Positions 33,485-42,639 are shown, numbered from the stretch's first letter. The stretch is 64,000 nt of DNA from Halodurantibacterium daqingensis (GCF_042666235.1 NZ_JBHTFQ010000013.1:19851-83850); one strand, 5' to 3'. The notes: generated from the letters alone by a model not told the origin. Numbers and translations: made by a program.

Positions 33485-35047
33485 TCACTCCTGTTCGGTG
33501 GCCGGATCGGTCGCGTCGGCGCCGCCATCCGTGTTGTTGCCGGCGCCGTCGCCGGGCTCGGCCCGGGTCGCCGGCGTCGCGCGGGCGCCCTGCGTCCCGC
33601 CGGGGCTGGTGCGGTAGCGCAGGCCGAGACCCGTCGCGCGCGCGGCGTCGGCGGCGTTCTCGCGGTCGACTTCCTCGACGTCGTAGCCGGTGGCCTCGAC
33701 CACCTTGCGCCGCGAGGTGATGCCGGCCTCCATCGCCAGCACCTGCGCCTGGATGTCCTTCAACGGATCGACCCAGTCCCAGCGCGGCGGAATCCACTGC
33801 ACCGGTCGCACCTCTGCCGGATCGGCGTCGAGCGCGCCCGAGAGCACCGCCGTCTCCAACCAGCGTTGCCAGACTGCACGGCAGAGCTGGTGCACGATGA
33901 CGCCGTGCTGCAGCTGGCCGATGCGGCGGCGGAACTCGACGAGTTCGGCGCGCAGGGACGAGTAGTTCGCCTGCCGCACATCCCCGGTGACGAGGTGATA
34001 CGGCAGCCCCAGCGAGGCTGAGACCGCCAGCAGCGTGCGGTACTGGAACGCCTCGTAGCCGCCGCCGACATCCGCCGGCGACGAGAACTTCACATCCTCG
34101 CCCGGCAGCAGCACCTGCATCGTGCCGGGCTCGAGGCTCGCAATGGCGGCGCCGTCGAGATCCGCCTCGGCCTCGCCCATCATGGGCTCTTCGGGCGCGG
34201 TCTTGGTGATGAAGCCCGCGAACATCGCCGCGGTCTTCTTCCGGTCGAGTTCGGCGTCGTCGTACTGATCGAGCAGGAACAGCCGCACCATCGCGGGTGC
34301 GATATGCGGCAGTCCCCGGATCTGGCCCGCGTCGATGGGCCGGTAGATGTGCAGCACGTCGGCCGCCGGCACGCGCACCGTCTCCGGAATGTCCGCCCCC
34401 TGGTCGGTGCTGTCGCCCGGATGGCGGCGGCGGAAGTGGTAGGCCACGCGCCGGCCGATCCCGTCGAACTCGATCCCGCATCGGATGCGGTTGCCGTTTC
34501 CCGCCGTCTCCGTCTTCTCGAAGGGCAGCATCTCCGACTGTAGAAGCTGCAGCTGCACCGGGACCAGCAGCCCATCCTCTGCGCGACGGGGACGCAGCCG
34601 GACGAAGCATTCGCCCGCGACGAACATCTCGCGCGCGACCATGGCCTGCAGGCCGTAGAAGTCGGTCAACGCGTCCGCATCGGCCTCGTCGGTCCAGGCG
34701 AGCCAGAGCCGCTGCACCCTGTCGCGGAGATCCGCGTCCCCGATCAACGAGGACGGCTTGATCCCGTCGCCGACGAGGTTCGCGGCGAAGGCCTCGCAGG
34801 CGTTGGTGGCATAGCCGTTCGTGACCACCAACTCGCGAGACCGAGCCAGCAGCCGCGGGCCGCCCGAGGCGACCAGCGCGTTGATGTTCTCGAGCGGCGG
34901 GTTCCAGCCGCGCAGCCGCCGCTTCGCCATGGCGCCTTCGAGACGGGCGCGCAGTCCAGAGGGACCGTGGCTCCGGGGGAGCCGCGTAAGCCCGGAGGAC
35001 GCGGGACCGCCGGGGGCGCGGCGGCGGAAACGGTCGAAGAGGCCCAT
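33485..35047 (-). CDS. Phage portal protein (lambda gpB-like)
   Basis: A 520-residue portal. Family pieces are RELVVTNGYATNACEAFAAN, MVAREMFVAGECFVRLRPR, and VRQANYSSLRAELVEFRRRI. The C-terminal tail is low-complexity and Asp/Gly-rich. It forms the dodecameric DNA gate at the capsid vertex and binds the terminase. It is 4 bases from the protease gene. Confidence 0.92.
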   Translation of the reverse strand: MGLFDRFRRRAPGGPASSGLTRLPRSHGPSGLRARLEGAMAKRRLRGWNPPLENINALVASGGPRLLARSRELVVTNGYATNACEAFAANLVGDGIKPSSLIGDADLRDRVQRLWLAWTDEADADALTDFYGLQAMVAREMFVAGECFVRLRPRRAEDGLLVPVQLQLLQSEMLPFEKTETAGNGNRIRCGIEFDGIGRRVAYHFRRRHPGDSTDQGADIPETVRVPAADVLHIYRPIDAGQIRGLPHIAPAMVRLFLLDQYDDAELDRKKTAAMFAGFITKTAPEEPMMGEAEADLDGAAIASLEPGTMQVLLPGEDVKFSSPADVGGGYEAFQYRTLLAVSASLGLPYHLVTGDVRQANYSSLRAELVEFRRRIGQLQHGVIVHQLCRAVWQRWLETAVLSGALDADPAEVRPVQWIPPRWDWVDPLKDIQAQVLAMEAGITSRRKVVEATGYDVEEVDRENAADAARATGLGLRYRTSPGGTQGARATPATRAEPGDGAGNNTDGGADATDPATEQE

Positions 35048-35050
35048 GGC

Positions 35051-35266
35051 TCAGAGCCCCTTTGCTGTCGTCACGCGCAGCTGCCGGACAATCCGACGCC
35101 CCTCGGCCGCGGCGATCTCGCGATCCAGCGCCTCGATGGCCCGGTCGATCTCGGCCACGCTCCGATAGTCCACGGTCTTGCCGTCATAGCTCACCCGAGC
35201 CACCCCCGAGGACCGCTGCGCGGTCAGCGCGTCGCGGCGGGCGCGGAGCTCTGCGGCCGTGGCCAT
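35051..35266 (-). CDS. gpW-like head-tail joining protein
   Basis: A 71-residue protein: MATAAELRARRDALTAQRSS, then VSYDGKTVDYRSVAEIDRAI, typical of gpW family proteins. It should plug the portal before tail joining. It lies between the terminase and portal genes, as W does in lambda. Confidence 0.85.
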   Translation of the reverse strand: MATAAELRARRDALTAQRSSGVARVSYDGKTVDYRSVAEIDRAIEALDREIAAAEGRRIVRQLRVTTAKGL

Positions 35267-35269
35267 GGA

Positions 35270-37264
35270 TCACCTCATGTAGCTCGAGCGCACCGTGCGC
35301 CGGCGCGGCGTCTTTCGTGTCGGGCCGGACGGCACCGTTGCCGCACCGTCCGTTGGCCCGTCCTGCTTCGCCACACCGAGCTGGGCCTCCAGATCGGCCC
35401 ACCGCGCCTCCGGCCAGCGATCCGCCCCGAGGATCCACGCGGCCGCGCGGGCATAGACCCGGGTGTCCAGCGCCTCGTTGCGCTCGCGGAGCTTCTGCCA
35501 TTCGAGCCGCGTGAAGCCACGCTTGCCCTTCACCGTCACCAGCTGCTCGGCGGTCAGCTGCTTGACCCATTCGCCGTCCGCCCAGTCCGGCAGGTGGATC
35601 GTGCCGGGCGGGCACAGAGCGCCCACCGCCTGTTCCTCCCTCGTCGGCCGGTCCTGCCGCAGGAAGCGATAGGTCTCGGCCTTGAAGGTCGAGGTGGCCA
35701 CGGTCCAGAGCCGGGCCCCGCGCCGGAGCCGCTTGCCGGCGACGGTGGCATCGACATAGGTCGGCCCGGTCACCGGGCTCGTCCGGGTGAACCCCTCGAC
35801 ACCCTTCACCGGCGCAACCTGCGCGAACCCGACCTGGCGCGACCAGGCATAGACCGCGCTGGTCTCGTAGCCCGTGTCGATCGCGAGCCGGGCGAGCGAC
35901 AGCAGCTGCCCCGAGGCGTGCGTCCAAGTCCGTCCGAGCAGATCCGTCAGCTGCTGCCAGCAGGCCGGATCACCGGGGCCGCCCTCGAGCACAAGGTGAT
36001 CGACGAGCCAGCTTTCCAGCCCGCGGCCCCAGGCCCAGACGTCGACCTCGATCCGGTCCTTCTGGACGTCGGCGCCCGCGGTCAGGAACAAGCCGCGCTC
36101 AGGGACCGTGCCCGGGGACCACGCTTCGCGCCGGTCGGCCAGCCGCTGCCAGTCGGGCGCCTCGCCGGTCTCCATCCAGGTCTCGCCGAGGATGGTGTTC
36201 CGGAACGCCCGCATCGCCTCGTCGCTGCCCCGTGCCGCCTCATGTGCCCGCGCGATCCGCTGCCAGCTGAGCCAGCCCACCGGCGAATAGAGCGCCGAGA
36301 GGTGGTAGCCGACCGTCGCCGGATCGGTGGCCGTGGCGGTCGCACGCCACTCGCCGCGCTCGAGCATCCTCGTCTTGTGGTGCTCGGCGATTGCCGCGTC
36401 GCAGCCCTCGCAGAGATACTCGGCCGTCTCCGGCCGCCCCTTTTCCCAGCGCAGCCGCTCGAACCTCAGCCACTGCATCGCGTCACAATGCGGGCACGGC
36501 ACGAAGTAGCGCCGCTGGTCGGACGCCTCGAACTCCCGCTCGATGCGCGACAGCCCCCGGATCGTCGGGGTCGAGACAAGGAACACCTTGCGCCTGTGGG
36601 CGAAGGTCAGCGAGCGCGCTTCGGCCAGCGTCACCGGATCGCCTTCCTCGTCGGCCGAGGCCGGATAGGCATCGACCTCGTCGAGGAAGATGTAACGCGC
36701 CGGGGTGGACCGCAGCCCCACCGCCGAGTTCGCCCCGGTCATGATCAGGATGCCGCCCGCGAACTCCTTCGAAAGCATCGTGTTGCCCGCGTCGCGGGAC
36801 CGGGCCGGTTTGACCCGCTCCCGCAGCTCGGGGCTCTCGTCGATCAGCGGGTCGATGCGCTGGCGCGAGTTCCGCTTGGCCAGTTCCACCGTCGGCTGGA
36901 CCGCGAGCATCGGCCCCGGCGCCTGGTGGATGACGAAGCCGATCCAGTTGTTGCCGGCCTCGGTCGCGCCAACCTGCGCGGCCTTCATGAAAACGATGCG
37001 CTGGGTCGGATCGCCGGGCGAGAGCCGGTCCATGATCTCGCGCATGTAGGGCGTGCGCGCGGTCCGGTACTGCCCCGGCTCGGCCGAGGCCCGCGAGGCG
37101 AGTTTCCGGTGAAGGTCCGCCCAGCTGGAGACGGTCAGATCCGCGTCGGGACGCAGGCCCCGCGACCAGGCGCGGATCAGCGCGGCGGCGCCGTCGAACC
37201 CGATGACATCGTTATCCAAGCCCGGGTCGGATCTCCGCGAGGCTGTCGAGCTGGGCGCGGACAT
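35270..37264 (-). CDS. Terminase large subunit (GpA family)
   Basis: A 664-residue packaging motor. The ATPase part has a Walker A variant FMKAAQVGATEAG (92-104) and Walker B YIFLDEVDAY (191-200). Zinc-finger-like pairs CPHC and CEGC follow, and the nuclease half has GADVQKDRIEVDVWAWG. This is the lambda gpA type, not the HK97/GTA type. The ATG at 37264 overlaps the small subunit by 53 bases; a TTG at 37219 would give a shorter overlap and cannot be excluded. Confidence 0.93.
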   Translation of the reverse strand: MSAPSSTASRRSDPGLDNDVIGFDGAAALIRAWSRGLRPDADLTVSSWADLHRKLASRASAEPGQYRTARTPYMREIMDRLSPGDPTQRIVFMKAAQVGATEAGNNWIGFVIHQAPGPMLAVQPTVELAKRNSRQRIDPLIDESPELRERVKPARSRDAGNTMLSKEFAGGILIMTGANSAVGLRSTPARYIFLDEVDAYPASADEEGDPVTLAEARSLTFAHRRKVFLVSTPTIRGLSRIEREFEASDQRRYFVPCPHCDAMQWLRFERLRWEKGRPETAEYLCEGCDAAIAEHHKTRMLERGEWRATATATDPATVGYHLSALYSPVGWLSWQRIARAHEAARGSDEAMRAFRNTILGETWMETGEAPDWQRLADRREAWSPGTVPERGLFLTAGADVQKDRIEVDVWAWGRGLESWLVDHLVLEGGPGDPACWQQLTDLLGRTWTHASGQLLSLARLAIDTGYETSAVYAWSRQVGFAQVAPVKGVEGFTRTSPVTGPTYVDATVAGKRLRRGARLWTVATSTFKAETYRFLRQDRPTREEQAVGALCPPGTIHLPDWADGEWVKQLTAEQLVTVKGKRGFTRLEWQKLRERNEALDTRVYARAAAWILGADRWPEARWADLEAQLGVAKQDGPTDGAATVPSGPTRKTPRRRTVRSSYMR

Positions 37265-37796
37265 GGGCCTCCAGAACCTTCTGTATCAGCGCCGCCTCCA
37301 CCTCGCACCCGTCCCCCAGCGCCGCGGTGATCTCCGAGGCCATCAGCGCCGCGACGCGCGCCGGCCAGGTCACCCATGCGTCGCGCTCGTCGCGCGCGAG
37401 CCGGAAAATCAGCGTCTCCGCCCGGGCGCGGTCGACCAGCTCCCCCTTCAGCTTCTGGAGCCGGATACGCCGCTCCTGCGCCTTCAGCACCTCGTTCGCG
37501 GTCTTGGCCTGCAGGAACGTCGTACCGCCACCGAGGGCCGGGGTGGACAGCCCCTGTTCTCTTAGCGTGTCGCCCACGGCGGCGACGGCGGCCTCGGGCA
37601 CGGGCTTCAGCTTCGGCGCGGGCGGCTTGCGGGTCTTCGACGGGTCGGTCGTCTCTGCACGCTGCTTGTCCGAAGCCGCGGCGTCGATGCTGCCATCCTC
37701 GTGCAGGACGAGCCGGCCGGCGGCCTTCGCCTTCTGGATCGCGCCGCGCGACAGCCCGACATGGGCGGCGTACTGGCGCTCGCTCATGCCCTGCAT
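37212..37796 (-). CDS. Terminase small subunit-like protein
   Basis: A 194-residue protein with an N-terminal helix-turn-helix (MSERQYAAHVGLSRGAIQKA) and a helical C-terminal half (LKAQERRIRLQKLKGELVDR). This fits a Nu1-like terminase small subunit that recognises the packaging site. It is the first gene of the head operon and is divergent from the gene at 37909. Confidence 0.8.
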   Translation of the reverse strand: MQGMSERQYAAHVGLSRGAIQKAKAAGRLVLHEDGSIDAAASDKQRAETTDPSKTRKPPAPKLKPVPEAAVAAVGDTLREQGLSTPALGGGTTFLQAKTANEVLKAQERRIRLQKLKGELVDRARAETLIFRLARDERDAWVTWPARVAALMASEITAALGDGCEVEAALIQKVLEAHVRAQLDSLAEIRPGLG

Positions 37797-37827
37797 CGCC
37801 AGCCCCGATTATCATTCAAAGTCAGTT

Positions 37828-37846
37828 GCTTATCGAGTTGATAAGC
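37828..37846. promoter_or_regulatory. Inverted repeat in the divergent promoter before the terminase
   Basis: GCTTATC (37828-37834) and GATAAGC (37840-37846) are a perfect inverted repeat with a 5-base spacer, in the AT-rich gap between the terminase small subunit and the plus-strand gene at 37909. It is a likely regulator site for late genes. Confidence 0.5.
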
Positions 37847-37908
37847 CGCGCCACCGGAGCGAACGTCGATCCCACAAGGACGATGCAACTCACCACGGAG
37901 CCACAACG

Positions 37909-38181
37909 ATGACCACGCGCCTGAACCCGATCACCACCCCGCGCCACGAACTCCGCGCCGAGAAGGCGCGCAGGAACAAGGAAGCCGCGCTCGCGGCCTT
38001 CATCGGCAAGAAGGCCGAAATCGACGAGATGCTCGCCCGACTGCAGGCGCTGAGCGACGATCATTTCAACTGCGCCCCCGACGAGGCGGGCTGGGCGATG
38101 GTCGGCACCCTCGAACACTACGCCAGCCTCTTGAAGCGCATCACCGACAGCGCCTTCGGCGAGGGCGAGCACGCCCGCTGA
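37909..38181 (+). CDS. Small conserved hypothetical protein
   Basis: A 90-residue protein with a GGAG site. It starts MTTRLNPITTPRHELRAEKA and ends with a helical region (WAMVGTLEHYASLLKRITD). It is highly charged and should be cytoplasmic. I recall similar short genes beside DUF3489 genes in Rhodobacterales phages and plasmids, with no known role. Confidence 0.6.
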   Translation: MTTRLNPITTPRHELRAEKARRNKEAALAAFIGKKAEIDEMLARLQALSDDHFNCAPDEAGWAMVGTLEHYASLLKRITDSAFGEGEHAR

Positions 38182-38276
38182 TCTCCGGCGCGGCCGGAAC
38201 TCCTGCCGCGCGCCCTGCGCGGCTCGGGGTCGTAGAAGGCGCCGCATGACGCGGGCCCGAATACGGAGACGACCCC

Positions 38277-38846
38277 ATGACCAAGCTTTCCGACACCCAA
38301 GCCATAATCCTAGGCGCCGCCGCACAGCGCGAGGACCGCATCGCCTTGCCGCTGCCCGACAGCCTGCGCGGCGGCGCCGCCACCAAGGTGGTCGGCGCGA
38401 TGCTCTCCAAGGGCTTCCTCGAAGAGGTCGACGCCGACCTGCGCAAGGGCGAACCCATGTGGCGCGAGACCGGCGACGGACACGGCGTCACGCTGGTCGC
38501 CACCAACGCAGGTCTCGCCGCCATCGGCATCGAGCCCGAGGACGCGAACCCCGCGCCTGCGGGTGCGACGGTCGCGCCAATCGAGGAGCCCGCGCCGGAC
38601 ACCCCCATCGAACCGAAGGCCGCGCCCAAGACGCGCACGCCGCGTGAGGGCACCAAGCAGGCCACCCTGATCGCCATGCTGCGCGCGCCAGAAGGAGCCA
38701 CCCTCGACGAGATCGTAGCCGCTACTGGGTGGTTGCCGCATACCGCGAGGGGTGCAATGTCCGGCGCACTGAAAAAGAAGCTGGGCCTGACCATTACCTC
38801 CGACAAAGTCGACGGAAGGGGGCGCGTCTACGCCATCCGTGACTGA
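38277..38846 (+). CDS. DUF3489 domain protein
   Basis: A 189-residue protein. The C-terminal domain, GTKQATLIAMLRAPEGATLD then EIVAATGWLPHTARGAMSG and ALKKKLGLTITSDK, is the winged-helix-like DUF3489 pattern. The N-terminal half is a second small domain joined by a Pro/Ala linker. DNA binding is plausible; a regulatory role in the phage is inference. It follows the 90-residue gene by 95 bases on the same strand. Confidence 0.8.
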   Translation: MTKLSDTQAIILGAAAQREDRIALPLPDSLRGGAATKVVGAMLSKGFLEEVDADLRKGEPMWRETGDGHGVTLVATNAGLAAIGIEPEDANPAPAGATVAPIEEPAPDTPIEPKAAPKTRTPREGTKQATLIAMLRAPEGATLDEIVAATGWLPHTARGAMSGALKKKLGLTITSDKVDGRGRVYAIRD

Positions 38847-38899
38847 CGCTCCGCACCGAAACGGACAGTTGCCGCCGCCCAACGCCGGGCGGCGGTTCT

Positions 38900-39124
38900 T
38901 CATTCTACATTCCGCATCCGGATCGCCTCGAACACGCGACGCAGCAGGTAGCCGCGCGCCAGCGAGACGCCGACAAAGGCGAGGCCGATGGTCAGATGTT
39001 CGGTGAGCCCCGTCTCGATCCCGAACCACGGGAACACGATGATCTGCGTGGCGACGGCCAAAACGTAGCCAACGACAACGTTTGCCGCCGCCTCGGCCAT
39101 CGACATGATGCGGCTCTGCTTCAT
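38900..39124 (-). CDS. Small phage membrane protein (DUF7220-like)
   Basis: A 74-residue protein, MKQSRIMSMAEAAANVVVGY, with two hydrophobic segments (VGYVLAVATQIIVFPWFGI and LTIGLAFVGVSLARGYLL). I recall this layout as DUF7220 of phages. It overlaps the end of the C5 methyltransferase gene. Role unknown. Confidence 0.65.
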   Translation of the reverse strand: MKQSRIMSMAEAAANVVVGYVLAVATQIIVFPWFGIETGLTEHLTIGLAFVGVSLARGYLLRRVFEAIRMRNVE

Positions 39125-40110
39125 CGCAGGCTCTCCAGAAACGCCGTCACGAATTCCGCTGCGAGCGGCGGCACGATCGCATTGCCGTAGCCCCGCAGCA
39201 GGCCCATGCGGCCGGGTATCCCATCAGCCAGCGGGAATGTTCCGGGCTCAACGGGCCTCCATCGGTCATCCCGGCAGAGGAGCCAGTCCGGATCTCGCCA
39301 GACGCCGTCCGTCGCATTGGCCCCGGCAGGGTCGGCGCCATCGACCAGTCCACCAGCTTCACCGTCCTGCGGCTCGCATCGGTGTTGCCGGCCGCATTGT
39401 ATCGCTTCGTGGCGGGCGAGCCCGCCATCGCCGTCGGCCAACCCGCCAGCCAGACCTGTCGGCCGAGCAGCGCATTGATCGGCACCGACCGGCATTCCGA
39501 TCCGTCCTTGTGATCCCTCGCCGAGGCCGTCGCCCAACCCGCGAGTGACTGCGTCCAAGGCGACGGCGCCGAAGAACAGGCGCTGGCGGATGTGCGGCGC
39601 GCCGATGCCCGCAGCCGGCAGATCGGCCGCCGCGACGGCGTAAGATGCCGCTTCCAGGTCTGCCGCCAGAGCGTCGAACCACGCCCAGCCAGCCGGGCCC
39701 TCAACTGCCGCGCGAGACTTTCTGCCAACCGGTCCGAGCACTGCCGCGCTCGCGACCTGCTCGCCGAAGACGAACTCCGGGCGGCAGGCTGCGACGAGCC
39801 GCAGGAAGGCCGGGGCGAGGTGGCGGTCATCGTCCTGTCCCTTGCGCTGCCCGGCCTGGCTGAAGGGCTGGCAGGGCGGCGAGCCGGTCCAAACCGGCAG
39901 GCTCTCGGCCACGCCCGCGAGGCGCAGTGCGTAGGGCCAGCCGCCGATTCCGGCGAAGAAATGGCATTGCGCGAAGCCGCGCAGGTCGGCGGGCTCGACG
40001 TCGAGGATGGAACGCTCGTCCACATCGCCATCTGGCAGCAGCCCGGCCGCGATCAACTCCCGCAGCCATGCACAGGCCGCGGGGTCGGCATCGTTGTAGT
40101 AGACGGCCAT
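39121..40110 (-). CDS. Phage DNA (cytosine-5) methyltransferase
   Basis: A 329-residue enzyme from an ATG overlapping the stop of the gene before it (ATGA). C5-methyltransferase motifs: FFAGIGGWPYALRLAG (motif I), the catalytic PPCQPFSQAG (motif IV), FGEQV (motif VI) and the C-terminal GYGNAIVPPLAAEF (motif X). The target-recognition part is short and Cys/Gly-rich. It could protect phage DNA from host restriction, which fits a host carrying a type I R-M system, though the site differs. Confidence 0.92.
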   Translation of the reverse strand: MAVYYNDADPAACAWLRELIAAGLLPDGDVDERSILDVEPADLRGFAQCHFFAGIGGWPYALRLAGVAESLPVWTGSPPCQPFSQAGQRKGQDDDRHLAPAFLRLVAACRPEFVFGEQVASAAVLGPVGRKSRAAVEGPAGWAWFDALAADLEAASYAVAAADLPAAGIGAPHIRQRLFFGAVALDAVTRGLGDGLGEGSQGRIGMPVGADQCAARPTGLAGGLADGDGGLARHEAIQCGRQHRCEPQDGEAGGLVDGADPAGANATDGVWRDPDWLLCRDDRWRPVEPGTFPLADGIPGRMGLLRGYGNAIVPPLAAEFVTAFLESLR

Positions 40111-41426
40111 CAGGCGGCATCGGCCTTGTCGCCCAGCCGCTCGGCCTTCACCTCGGCGAAGGTCCGACCATCGCCATCGAGGATCGCGTCGCACCCGGTC
40201 TCGGTCTGCCAGCGTTCGACCGCGACGTCGATGTAGGCCGGGCTGATCTCCATCGCGAAGACCCGGCGGCCGTTGGCCTCGCCCGCCATGATCTGCGAGC
40301 CCGAGCCCGAGAACGGCTCATAGCAGAGGCCGCCTCGGGCGACGTGCTGGCGCATCGGGATCCCGAAGGCGTCGAGCGGTTTCGGCGTCGGATGGTCGGG
40401 GCGCTCGTCCTTGGCGAAGGACGGCATCTCCCACGTCGAGGGCAACGTCTGCTCGGCGACCTTCGGCGGGCGGTTCGGACGGCGCCAGCCCATGAAGCAG
40501 GGCTCGTGCTTCCAGAGGTAGTGCGACCGGGTCAGGACACCCCGGTCCTTCACCCAGATGATCTGCTGATGGACGAAGGCGCCCGCCTTTTCCCAGCAGG
40601 CCTCGAGCATCGCCTGGCGGCGCGAGGCGTGCCAGCAGTACCAGGCGGCGTCCTCGGTGATTGCCTCGGCGACGGCGGCGGCGATGAAACCGTCGTAGAG
40701 GTCCGCGCCCTGGCTGCTGTCGTCCCAGGTCACGCCGTAGGACTGCGACCAGTCCTTGTTGCGGGTCGGGTGGTTCGAGCCGTCATAGTCAACGAGATAC
40801 GGAGGGTCGGTCGCAAACAGGATCGCGCGCTCGCCGTTCATTAGGCGGCGCACGTCGTCGTGGCTGGTCGAGTCGCCGCAGAGCAGCCGGTGGTCGCCGA
40901 GAATCCACAGGTCGCCCGTGCGCGATGCCGGGTTGCGCGGCGGCTCGGGGATGGTCACCGGAGGCACGGAGCTCCCGGCGCCACCTTCTTCACCGTCGTC
41001 TTCCGCGACGTAGGCCAGTAGCTTGTCGAGCTCGCCGTCCGAGAAGCCGACGAGCGACAGGTCGAAATCCTCGGCCAGCAACTCGTTCAGCTCGGCCGAA
41101 AGCAGTGCCTCGTTCCAAGTTCCGAGTTCCGTCAGTTTATTGTCAGCAAGACGATAGGCCCGGCGCTGCGCCTCGGTCAGATGGCCCAGCACGATGACCG
41201 GCGCCTCGGTCAGCCCCAGCTGCGTGGCGGCCAGCACACGCCCGTGTCCTGCGATCAGCTCGCCGTCCTCGCCGACGAGGCAGGGCACCGTCCAGCCGAA
41301 TTCAGCCATACTGGCGGCGAGCTTCGCAACCTGCTCGGGGCCGTGCACCTTCGCATTCTTCGCGTAGGGTTGGAGGCGCGTAAGCGGCCAGTGCTCGATC
41401 CGCTCAGGCGCGAAGGAGAGGGTCAT
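40110..41426 (-). CDS. ParB-domain fused DNA adenine/cytosine-N4 methyltransferase
   Basis: A 438-residue fusion. The N-terminal 100 residues are ParB/sulfiredoxin-like (LQPYAKNAKVHGPEQVAKLA, DGELIAGHGRVLAA). The C-terminal part is an amino-methyltransferase with ATDPPYLVDY (motif IV) and YEPFSGSGSQIMAGE (motif I), in beta-class order. Such fusions are common in proteobacterial phages. Likely roles are self-modification or epigenetic control. It is coupled to the C5 enzyme gene. Confidence 0.92.
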   Translation of the reverse strand: MTLSFAPERIEHWPLTRLQPYAKNAKVHGPEQVAKLAASMAEFGWTVPCLVGEDGELIAGHGRVLAATQLGLTEAPVIVLGHLTEAQRRAYRLADNKLTELGTWNEALLSAELNELLAEDFDLSLVGFSDGELDKLLAYVAEDDGEEGGAGSSVPPVTIPEPPRNPASRTGDLWILGDHRLLCGDSTSHDDVRRLMNGERAILFATDPPYLVDYDGSNHPTRNKDWSQSYGVTWDDSSQGADLYDGFIAAAVAEAITEDAAWYCWHASRRQAMLEACWEKAGAFVHQQIIWVKDRGVLTRSHYLWKHEPCFMGWRRPNRPPKVAEQTLPSTWEMPSFAKDERPDHPTPKPLDAFGIPMRQHVARGGLCYEPFSGSGSQIMAGEANGRRVFAMEISPAYIDVAVERWQTETGCDAILDGDGRTFAEVKAERLGDKADAA

Positions 41427-41559
41427 CAGTCACTCCTGAAAACGAGTTACGATCAGCGCCGGTGAGCACGGACGCAGCTTTGGGTCGGGATGGGGTTCCG
41501 TTGGGCCTCAAGAACCGCGATACTCTGCGCATCACAGCCACCAGTATGGAGTGCAGCCA

Positions 41560-42639
41560 ATGTGGCCGGATCAGCGCGTCATGCAGATGCTCGGGATCGA
41601 CCTGCCAATCATTCAGGCCCCGATGGCAGGCGCCGGACTATCGGATCTGGCCGTTGCGGTGGCCGAAGCAGGCGGGCTCGGATCGCTTCCCTGCGCACTG
41701 CTCACGCCGGACCAGCTGCGCAACCAGCTTGGCATCTTTCGCCAGAAGACCACACGCCCCATCAACATCAATTTCTTCTGTCACGAGGCCCCCGCACCCG
41801 ACGGCGAACGGGAGGCCGCCTGGCAGCGCAGACTCGCGCCCTATTACCGCGAACTCGGCCTGGATCCCGAGGCGCCCGCCACGGCGTCGAACCGGGCACC
41901 GTTCGACGACGCTTTCTGCGACATGGTCGAGGAGTTGCGACCCGAGGTTGTCAGCTTCCACTTCGGGCTGCCCGAGGGGGCGCTTCTTGATCGGGTTGCC
42001 GCGACGGGCGCACGAATCCTGTCATCCGCCACCACGGTGGACGAGGCGCGCTGGCTCGAGGATCGGGGCTGCCATGCGATCATCGCCCAAGGGTACGAGG
42101 CGGGCGGGCACCGCGGCATGTTCCGCACCGACACCGTCGCCACGCAGATCGGAACGCTCTCTCTCGTGCCACAGGTCGTCGATGCCGTGCGCGTGCCGGT
42201 GATCGCGGCCGGCGGTATCGCCGATGGGCGCGGGATCGCCGCGGCCTTCATGCTGGGCGCCTCTGCGGTGCAGATCGGGACGGCCTATCTGTTCACGCCG
42301 GAGGCCACCATCGCGGAGCCACATCGTCGCGCCCTTGCCGCCGGCTCTGATCGGGAGACGGCTCTGACGAACGTCTTCACCGGCCGGCCGGCCCGCGGCA
42401 TCGTCAATCGCATCATGCGAGAGGTGGGCCCCATCGCGCCGGAGGCGCCGCAGTTCCCGCTGGCGGGAGGTGCGCTCGCACCGCTGCGATCAGCCTCCGA
42501 GCCCGAAGGATCGGAGGATTTCATGTCGCTCTGGTCGGGCCAGTCCGCGGGGCTGTCCCGCGCGATGCCGGCAGGAGATCTCACCCGCAACCTTGCTGAC
42601 CAGGCACTCGAGCTTCTGGTGCGGGGGCCGAACCGCTAA
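41560..42639 (+). CDS. Nitronate monooxygenase / NAD(P)H-dependent flavin oxidoreductase
   Basis: A 359-residue FMN enzyme. The ATG at 41560 has a GGAG site; a GTG 9 bases earlier is possible. Class I nitronate monooxygenase patterns are IDLPIIQAPMAGAG near the start, YEAGGHRGMF in the middle and VPVIAAGGIADGRGIAAA with GASAVQIGTAYLFT. It oxidises alkyl nitronates such as the toxin 3-nitropropionate. It is on the plus strand among minus-strand phage genes, so it is cargo. A benefit to the lysogen is possible. Confidence 0.92.
   Translation: MWPDQRVMQMLGIDLPIIQAPMAGAGLSDLAVAVAEAGGLGSLPCALLTPDQLRNQLGIFRQKTTRPININFFCHEAPAPDGEREAAWQRRLAPYYRELGLDPEAPATASNRAPFDDAFCDMVEELRPEVVSFHFGLPEGALLDRVAATGARILSSATTVDEARWLEDRGCHAIIAQGYEAGGHRGMFRTDTVATQIGTLSLVPQVVDAVRVPVIAAGGIADGRGIAAAFMLGASAVQIGTAYLFTPEATIAEPHRRALAAGSDRETALTNVFTGRPARGIVNRIMREVGPIAPEAPQFPLAGGALAPLRSASEPEGSEDFMSLWSGQSAGLSRAMPAGDLTRNLADQALELLVRGPNR

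Noticed and set aside
34967..37330. 787-codon plus-strand frame opposite portal and terminase
   Set aside because: Arg/Pro/Gly-rich shadow sequence with no domain; both true genes are complete on the minus strand.
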